This document shows positions 62,201-64,000 of a DNA stretch of 64,000 nucleotides, in pieces. Origin of the DNA: Phoronis australis (Eukaryota > Phoronida > Phoronidae); contig NMRA01000056.1 in assembly GCA_002633005.1 (NCBI GenBank), positions 319,165-383,164 on the forward strand, given 5' to 3'. Below the pieces are notes generated by a model. The model searched no databases, was not told where the DNA came from, and saw only the letters and a program-made list of their open reading frames with translations. Each line of letters begins with the position of its first letter. Within the stretch, counting starts at the first letter, position 1. Both the position numbers and the translations under genes were made by a program.

Positions 62201-63956
62201 GTTATATGATCTTCGGAGGAGAACGCCTTTTTCAACCAGAGTGTCTTCTTACAGGTCATGGGGTGACGTCATTGGTTAGTATGTTAGGTTAATGTTTTGT
62301 CTTTCTTTAAAAGACAGGCAAATGACTGCGGGAATTTCTGAGAAAATGTATAATTAAAATGTTAGCATAACAAAACTGTTGTTTCAGAAGAGTAATACCA
62401 AGTGAAATAACATGACACAACGTTGCTTCTCTCACCGCGTAAGGCACCAACTGAGAAAATTTGGGAGTTCAGAAATATTTGGAAATTTCGCTGTAATCGC
62501 ATAATTTATGGACATGCGAGGAAAGCCGACGAAACGGAGAAAAAACGCGGCATAACCATGCTAGCCATTTATTAGTCGATTGCGTGACAGATATCAATAT
62601 TATGTTAAGAAGTCGAATCACACTTTTAAGTTACAAAATAACAAATTACACTAACCGCTTTGATGCGTTGTGAAGTTGGTCTCGTGACTCCACGGTCCCG
62701 CCATGTTGCCTACTGAGGCTCGAACTCGGAACGAGTATTTTGTGTAAGGCTTCAGACCTGTGAAGCAGAAGTCGCGACTATCGGATTCTTCGCTTGTAAC
62801 ATCACTAACCAAATCAGTACTGTAAAGCTGAAATCCATATGCTGTTACAATTCCGTTTACTCGGAGACATTCCACCTGTTCCCAGACGAAAGTTGCGGAG
62901 GAGTTCGTTATTTCAATCAAAGTCACGTTCCTTGGTGGCGCCGCCGGTGCTGAAATACACGAAATTAATACTAGCCGTCTTACAAAGGGCAACTGATTTT
63001 CAGTAATAGGTGCTGCTGGGTACAGAACACAATTACGCGCTATGCGCAACATGTCGTGCAAATGATACTAGAAATATGGAGTTTCCACCTCGCAGAAAAA
63101 AATAGATGATGGGATCAATGGAAAACAGCACATTTATTACCAGAAATCCACATGCAGAATTCCGTGCCTGTGAACAGCTGTTGAACACGTGGTATTTTAT
63201 GAAATGACGGAAACACGCAGGATTATTCGTAAATCTTCATTGTCTGTGCCCATCAACATCCAACCAGGAAAATTTCTGATGAACATTACAAACTGATTAA
63301 GTCATAGGCGGCGCACCATAGGGGGCTGGGGAGCTGTAGCTCCCCACTTTTTTCAGTGCTGCGCCGCCAATGGTCTATGGGTGGTGCACCGCACGGGGGC
63401 TGTTGGCTATAGCCTACACTTTTTTCAGTGCTGCTTATCAATGCTTAGGTGTCGGCTCTTTCACTTTGGTAGCGTGAGGAGACAGATTCCTCGAGAAGCG
63501 TGTACAGGATAGACAACAAATGTAACTAATGCTATGCACAGCAACCCATTTATCCTCAATTAGCAAATAACACCTAAAAAGACAGACGTTTGATTACAAG
63601 GCTAGTGTAGAAGCTTTAGACATTGGTGCAAAGTGCCACGTACGGCATTGCGAGACTATACAATACAGTGCATGCCTATTGTACAAACCGTAACGCAGAT
63701 GATGTAATGTCGTTAATAGCTAGGGTAATCGCATCCTACGTTGCACCTCCAGCAATCATTAACAGAATTACCTTTCCTATTAGGTGCTAGAGTTTCGAGA
63801 AAGCTCTCACCTGTTTGACTCGTTGTTAAAGTAACAGTCGACACAACTCCTTTCAAAGTCGGCCCAACAGATCTTATAGATACCTCGTAGTCGGAAAAGT
63901 TATAGATATTGGGAATAATCGCCATCGTCTCGTTTTCTGTTTTCCATGATGTTTGC
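43114..63956 (-). CDS. Receptor-type protein tyrosine phosphatase with FN3 ectodomain and tandem PTP domains (5'-partial gene)
   Basis: Single-pass membrane enzyme that dephosphorylates phosphotyrosine in cytoplasmic substrates. Twenty-four exons on the - strand join in frame over 3217 bp, giving 1071 residues and a stop. In order they give half a fibronectin III domain, two complete FN3 domains, a last FN3-like membrane-proximal domain with RRRR, a glycine/isoleucine-rich transmembrane helix, a charged juxtamembrane segment, D1 (KNRF, DYINASYIDGY, WPDHGVP, HCSAGVGRSG) and D2 (KNRF, DYINAVFVN, WPK, HCLDGCTRSG). D1 has all catalytic residues. D2 lacks the WPD aspartate. The architecture fits the LAR (R2A), R2B or related two-domain receptor families; which one cannot be settled without the N-terminus. 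The signal peptide and distal ectodomain lie beyond 64000. The gene converges on PDE4. Confidence 0.96.
44192..44327 (-). CDS. RPTP D2 exon: P-loop
   Basis: A 136-bp exon after AATTTTCCAG, before GTAAGT, phase 2 in and 0 out. It completes HCLDGCTRSG and continues YFCAMVNLFDKIIAEQGVDV, then KCVRSNRPEFIAEF. The CX5R cysteine and arginine are both present, but SAGVG is LDGCT. The ...V(R/K)xxRxxx(I/V) helix is near normal. Confidence 0.93.
44641..45226. repeat. Near-identical duplicated segment, copy A (590-bp offset)
   Basis: Matches 45231-45816 with only about four or five substitutions (for example AAATAGCTCCTG against AAATAGGTCCTG). The copy stops at a single N at 45227. It includes one D2 exon. 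Confidence 0.95.
44854..45017 (-). CDS. Duplicate of the D2 WPK exon, probably the other allele
   Basis: Matches the 45444 exon at an offset of exactly 590 bp, with one residue changed (SST for SSP). The flanking introns are duplicated with it, up to a single N at 45227. I treat it as an assembly copy, not a second exon. Which of the two belongs to the same haplotype as the rest cannot be told. Confidence 0.6.
45231..45816. repeat. Near-identical duplicated segment, copy B
   Basis: Partner of 44641-45226. It continues without a break into the unique sequence that holds the 45950 exon, so copy B is contiguous with the upstream part of the gene and copy A with the downstream part. Confidence 0.95.
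45444..45607 (-). CDS. RPTP D2 exon: WPK loop and start of P-loop
   Basis: A 164-bp exon after AAGTTTTGTTTCAG, before GTAAGT, phase 0 in and 2 out. It encodes RQIKQFELINWPKNQLTPTS, then SPQSALIKLYSLLKDQQHK and ends TPITIHC. The usual WPD (or the WPE of many D2s) is WPK here. A near-identical second copy lies at 44854-45017. At 164 bp, two copies in one message would break the frame. Confidence 0.92.
45950..46081 (-). CDS. RPTP D2 exon: QYWP motif
   Basis: A 132-bp phase 0/0 exon after CCTGTTTCAG, before GTACAA. It encodes SCAQYWPEIDTVQHGHFRVD then FLSKRYEHNELIIERSFSLT and NTSK. QYWPE and the following G.F.V segment are typical D2. Confidence 0.94.
46248..46412 (+). mobile_element. hAT-like short inverted-repeat element, copy 2
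   Basis: A 165-bp element, CAGGGGTGGATCCAGG to CTAAATCCGCCACTG, flanked on both sides by GGAAC (46243-46247 and 46413-46417). This is a perfect 5-bp target-site duplication. It is intronic and non-coding. Confidence 0.8.
46709..46949 (+). mobile_element. CATGCGCGCACC-terminus element, copy 3
   Basis: A 241-bp element with termini CATGCGCGCACCC and GGGTGCGCCCATG. It shares CCATTTGGCGAAGTGGAC, AAAAAGGTCCACCTCAG and TTCGAGCCCCC with the copies at 14691 and 21139. It lies in a phosphatase intron. Confidence 0.75.
47065..47652. repeat. Near-identical duplicated segment, copy A (583-589-bp offset)
   Basis: Matches 47654-48235 apart from a few substitutions and small indels, for example TTTTAACGAAATGC against TTTTAAATGC. 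It ends at a single N at 47653 inside a hAT-like element that starts at 47505. Confidence 0.95.
47654..48235. repeat. Near-identical duplicated segment, copy B
   Basis: Partner of 47065-47652. It carries on into the complete hAT-like element and unique sequence. Confidence 0.95.
48088..48249 (+). mobile_element. hAT-like short inverted-repeat element, copy 3
   Basis: A 162-bp element, CAGGGGCGGATCCAGG to CTAAATCCGCCAATG, flanked by TTATG at 48083-48087 and 48250-48254, again a perfect 5-bp duplication. A cut-off duplicate of its left part is at 47505-47652. Confidence 0.8.
48674..48808 (-). CDS. RPTP D2 exon: DFWRM motif
   Basis: A 135-bp phase 0/0 exon after CTCGCTACAG, before GTAAGA. It encodes GFKHRDEFIVTQTPLPNTVL then DFWRMMNDHNSSTIVMLN and ANTDGDK. 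FIVTQ(T/A)PLPNTVxDFWRM is strongly conserved among D2 domains. Confidence 0.96.
49007..49083 (-). CDS. RPTP D2 exon: DYINAVFVN loop
   Basis: A 77-bp exon after TTTTTTTAG, before GTGAGT, phase 1 in and 0 out. It encodes IGRARPYLVTSGNVDETDYI then NAVFVN. SDYINAVFVD is the D2 version of the recognition loop, so identity as D2 rather than D1 is clear. Confidence 0.94.
49474..49570 (-). CDS. RPTP D2 exon: KNRF motif
   Basis: A 97-bp exon after GTCCTTACAG, before GTACGC, phase 0 in and 1 out. It encodes TARRLCLTSDPEDYWAGKLP then NNASKNRFSVLP. KNRFxxVLP is the opening of D2. Confidence 0.92.
50863..51012 (-). CDS. RPTP exon: end of D1 and D1-D2 linker
   Basis: A 150-bp phase 0/0 exon after AAGAAAAGCATC... 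acceptor CTTTTTAG, before GTAGGT. It encodes HQYKFIHTAILESVYGGETF, then PTPQYESTLLELFADEQER and KNSPLKKEFE. QYxFIHxA(L/I)xE closes the D1 fold. The rest is the first helix of the D2 lead-in. Confidence 0.92.
51568..51703 (-). CDS. RPTP D1 exon: catalytic P-loop
   Basis: A 136-bp exon after GTCTGTTTTAG, before GTAAGT, phase 2 in and 0 out. It completes HCSAGVGRSG, with the P-loop arginine intact, and continues TFIMMDILSEQARVENFVDI to RQQRVNMVQTV. (Q/E)QRxxMVQT is the conserved PTP helix. Confidence 0.97.
52062..52222 (-). CDS. RPTP D1 exon: WPD loop and start of catalytic loop
   Basis: A 161-bp exon after TCTTATTGTAG, before GTTGGT, phase 0 in and 2 out. It encodes RELIHYHFTGWPDHGVPTNS and ends NPTVIHC. 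The aspartate of WPD is the general acid, and the cysteine is the nucleophile that forms the phospho-enzyme. Both are present, so D1 should be active. Confidence 0.97.
52516..52647 (-). CDS. RPTP D1 exon: YWP motif
   Basis: A 132-bp phase 0/0 exon after GTATTTTCAG, before GTAAGT. It encodes KKCEEYWPDSHEVERYGHIN then VTLTSKETQHDYVTRTFEVL and NVYG. KC(E/A)xYWP followed by YG is the conserved PTP stretch between the DFW motif and the WPD loop. Confidence 0.94.
52870..53240. repeat. Intronic minisatellite and (CTG)10
   Basis: Units starting TCTGATGTTGGTGTT or a variant begin at 53015, 53051, 53090, 53129 and 53177, with lengths 36, 39, 39 and 48 bp, all multiples of three. The array ends in ten CTG units at 53211-53240 and fades out at about 52870. 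It lies in the intron just after the donor of the 53273 exon. Because unit lengths are multiples of three it stays open in several frames. Confidence 0.85.
53273..53370 (-). CDS. RPTP D1 exon: TVxDFW motif
   Basis: A 98-bp exon after TTTGATGCAG, before GTAGGT, phase 1 in and 0 out. It encodes GPNRHTVNDFWRLIWQKNIT then RVVMLTKTTEGDK. T(V/I)xDFWRM(I/V)W is a conserved PTP motif; here RMIW is RLIW. The donor is followed within about 30 bp by a CAG-rich minisatellite. Confidence 0.95.
53540..53653 (-). CDS. RPTP D1 exon: phosphotyrosine recognition loop
   Basis: A 114-bp phase 1/1 exon after TTTCCATTTCAG, before GTAGGT. It encodes YDKNRVVLEAMPSEPHSDYI then NASYIDGYKKPRAFIAAM. DYINASYIDGY is the PTP signature loop. 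IAAQGP is usual where this protein has IAAMGP across the junction, a mild deviation. Confidence 0.95.
54613..54700 (-). CDS. RPTP D1 exon: KNR motif
   Basis: An 88-bp exon after TACTTCCAAG, before GTACGT, phase 0 in and 1 out. It encodes FLPHGHIFPRTAATIVDNKK then KNRFTNILP. KNR(Y/F)xN(I/V)LP is the conserved start of the PTP fold, which leads to the phosphotyrosine recognition loop in the next exon. Confidence 0.93.
55768..55928 (-). CDS. RPTP exon: juxtamembrane wedge region before D1
   Basis: A 161-bp exon after AATCAATCAG, before GTAGGC, phase 1 in and 0 out. It encodes GKEKKKTSTESSSSDAHETT, then NNPISIDDLDTYVTSRLADD and SLNEEYK. PI.(V/I)..(F/L)..YV..R.A.D....EEY is the conserved lead-in of RPTP D1 domains. 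Confidence 0.93.
56790..56869 (-). CDS. RPTP exon: cytoplasmic juxtamembrane segment
   Basis: An 80-bp exon after CTTAAAAATTGCAG, before GTGAAC, phase 2 in and 1 out. It encodes RRQRLKQHLSSEELQLQNRA then TTEVTQK. The basic stop-transfer residues directly follow the membrane helix. It is predicted to be helical and glutamine-rich. It is needed to convert phase 2 of the transmembrane exon to phase 1 of the next exon, which supports it strongly. Confidence 0.85.
57520..57730 (+). repeat. Partial copy of the CCTAGAAAAATCC dispersed repeat
   Basis: Shares GACATGGTCACATGA, then TATTTAGCTAAACA and GACTTGTCGATAAGG-like blocks with the right parts of the copies at 41176 and 59375. It covers only the 3' portion of the family. 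Confidence 0.45.
58032..58134 (-). CDS. RPTP exon: transmembrane helix
   Basis: A 103-bp exon after TTTGTCCCACAG, before GTAAGG, phase 1 in and 2 out. It encodes RNYKEERKIATIGGAAGGLM then IILIVTVGIVLYL. The hydrophobic run of about 23 residues, with small residues at its start, is the only transmembrane segment in the protein. The flanking charges suit an N-out, C-in orientation. Confidence 0.93.
58388..58451 (-). CDS. RPTP exon: short extracellular stalk
   Basis: A 64-bp exon after GGTGTTTTCAG, before GTATATT, with phase 0 entry and phase 1 exit. It encodes ERKEHFQMFKVENSVEEVP and LE. It is acidic and links the last FN3-like module to the transmembrane exon. It was found through phase matching of its neighbours. 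Confidence 0.85.
58877..59153 (-). CDS. RPTP exon: membrane-proximal domain with basic cleavage motif
   Basis: A 277-bp exon after GTTATTTTTAG, before GTACGT, phase 2 in and 0 out. It encodes YYLIVVERVPPVTRRRRSAK, then YRYISANLTELDDGFDFTIG and DGKTYGMYKNQKLETGKFYR. This layout (YYxVVV, a run of arginines, Y(V/I)(A/S)A(Q/N)L, FT(L/I)GD, Y.G..N) is that of the last ectodomain module of LAR-type receptors, where the arginine run is a furin site that splits the receptor into two associated subunits. Confidence 0.92.
59375..59840 (+). repeat. CCTAGAAAAATCCAAATTTGG dispersed repeat, long copy
   Basis: Begins TAATACCTTCGAAAAATCC and continues AATTTGGCTAACTTCGGAAC, TCTCAGAAATGACTGATCG and TTTCACCTTGAACATTTTTA. 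It is parallel to 41176-41700 and 23075-23300. It lies in the intron between the 59977 and 59153 exon borders. Confidence 0.65.
59977..60085 (-). CDS. RPTP exon: start of membrane-proximal FN3-like domain
   Basis: A 109-bp exon after GCTCTTTTAG with donor GTCAGA, phase 1 in and phase 2 out. It encodes DVPRLQLDDIQKDRVTEHTV, KVHIHAPSNYLNKESI. This exon is the least obvious, but the phases on both sides and the join ...NKESIR|YYLIVVE fit the expected N-terminal half of the last FN3 domain in RPTPs. Confidence 0.8.
61101..61278 (-). CDS. RPTP exon: C-terminal half of FN3 domain
   Basis: A 178-bp exon between CTAATTTCAG and GTAACG, with phase 0 entry and phase 1 exit. It encodes IQWSLDEAFHNHKIRTNLD, then LANLKPGRSYQIFVSGKTSV and GYGPNTEIVCWTALS. 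L-K-P-G-x-x-Y is the diagnostic FN3 E-F turn. It follows the 61655 exon in frame. Confidence 0.93.
61655..61764 (-). CDS. RPTP exon: N-terminal half of FN3 domain
   Basis: A 110-bp exon between CTCTTTACAG and GTAAATG, with phase 1 entry and phase 0 exit. It encodes VPSKPASLRCSETMSNSSIT, IFWSAPANSNGILEAYK. The W-x-P and NGILEAY elements are standard FN3 B and C strands. The remaining half is in the next exon. Confidence 0.93.
62656..62949 (-). CDS. RPTP exon: complete FN3 domain
   Basis: A 294-bp symmetrical phase 1/1 exon between GTATTTCAG and GTTAGT. It encodes APAAPPRNVTLIEITNSSAT, FVWEQV, then GLKPYTKYSFRVRASVGNMA and GPWSHETNFTTHQS. The tryptophan, the L-x-P-x-T-x-Y-x-F-x-V strand and the closing T(T/S) motif are the FN3 hallmarks. 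A one-exon, phase 1/1 FN3 module is typical of shuffled domains. Confidence 0.95.
63307..63435. repeat. Small inverted-repeat element with a diverged tandem copy
   Basis: GGCGGCGCA at 63307-63315 pairs perfectly with TGCGCCGCC at 63360-63368. Between them GGGGAGCT-GT-AGCTCCCC (63328-63345) is a perfect palindrome. A diverged copy follows at about 63380-63435, sharing GGGGGCTG and CACTTTTTTCAGTGCTGC. It is probably a tiny MITE or a transposon end. Confidence 0.65.
63811..63956 (-). CDS. RPTP exon: C-terminal half of an FN3 domain
   Basis: A 146-bp exon after AACATTAG and before GTGAGAG. It enters with one base of a split codon and exits in phase 1. It encodes QTSWKTENETM, then FSDYEVSIRSVGPTLKG and VVSTVTLTTSQT, the E-F-G strands of a fibronectin III fold (FSDYEV.IRSV). 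It is the most 5' exon visible, so its first half lies upstream of the window. Confidence 0.88.
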
Positions 63957-64000
63957 CTAATGTTTGAACGGGGACACCGAGCTCTCGACAGAACCTTGAA

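Larger units (their letters stand above)
43189..63810 (-). other. Phosphatase introns
   Basis: Twenty-three introns separate the listed exons. The longest are 46082-48673, 56870-58031, 44328-45443 (with the duplicated segment), 51704-52061 and 59154-59976. Apart from the repeats and duplications listed, I see no other coding exon. Chance open frames on the + strand here mirror the real exons. Confidence 0.6.

Overview
This is intron-rich animal DNA, not microbial. It holds two multi-exon protein genes in tail-to-tail orientation, with a transposon-filled interval between them. Exons have canonical GT/AG borders, introns run from about 0.3 to 2.7 kb, and there are many short inverted-repeat transposons and decayed LINE fragments. 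I infer a marine invertebrate, perhaps a non-vertebrate deuterostome such as amphioxus, a hemichordate or an echinoderm. That is a weak inference, because no single feature fixes the taxon.

Left half, + strand: 1-15270 holds no exon I can recognise and is probably upstream sequence or 5' introns. From 15271 to 30243 lie the 3' exons of a cAMP-specific phosphodiesterase 4 gene (PDE4/dunce family): UCR2, the whole catalytic domain, the C-terminal tail and the stop codon. The exons join in frame (1661 bp, 552 residues in the standard form). UCR1 and the N-terminal exons were not found. The most interesting feature is a second, diverged copy of the 123-bp catalytic exon. It lies 290 bp downstream of the first, has the same 0/0 phase and is open, so the gene may make two catalytic-domain variants.

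Middle, about 33.3-42 kb: after the PDE4 3' UTR come a palindromic repeat cluster, a 493-bp assembly gap, a 5'-truncated LINE on the - strand, a second LINE fragment on the + strand, a 66-nt nested hairpin, and an inverted-repeat element with internal GTAGAGA repeats.

Right half, - strand: 24 exons from 63956 down to 43114 encode a receptor-type protein tyrosine phosphatase. In order they give fibronectin III domains, a membrane-proximal domain with a basic RRRR site, one transmembrane helix, a juxtamembrane region, an intact catalytic D1 domain (WPDHG and HCSAGVGRSG) and a D2 domain that keeps CX5R but has WPK in place of WPD. All 24 exons join in frame (3217 bp, 1071 residues plus stop). 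The gene continues upstream beyond the window. Two near-identical segments of about 590 bp, each meeting its duplicate at a single N, look like unmerged alleles; one duplicates a D2 exon.

The two genes have no evident shared pathway. One ends cAMP signalling and the other removes phosphate from tyrosines, and their adjacency may be incidental. Coordinates are for the window. Exon borders come from reading splice sites and checking phase, not from transcripts.
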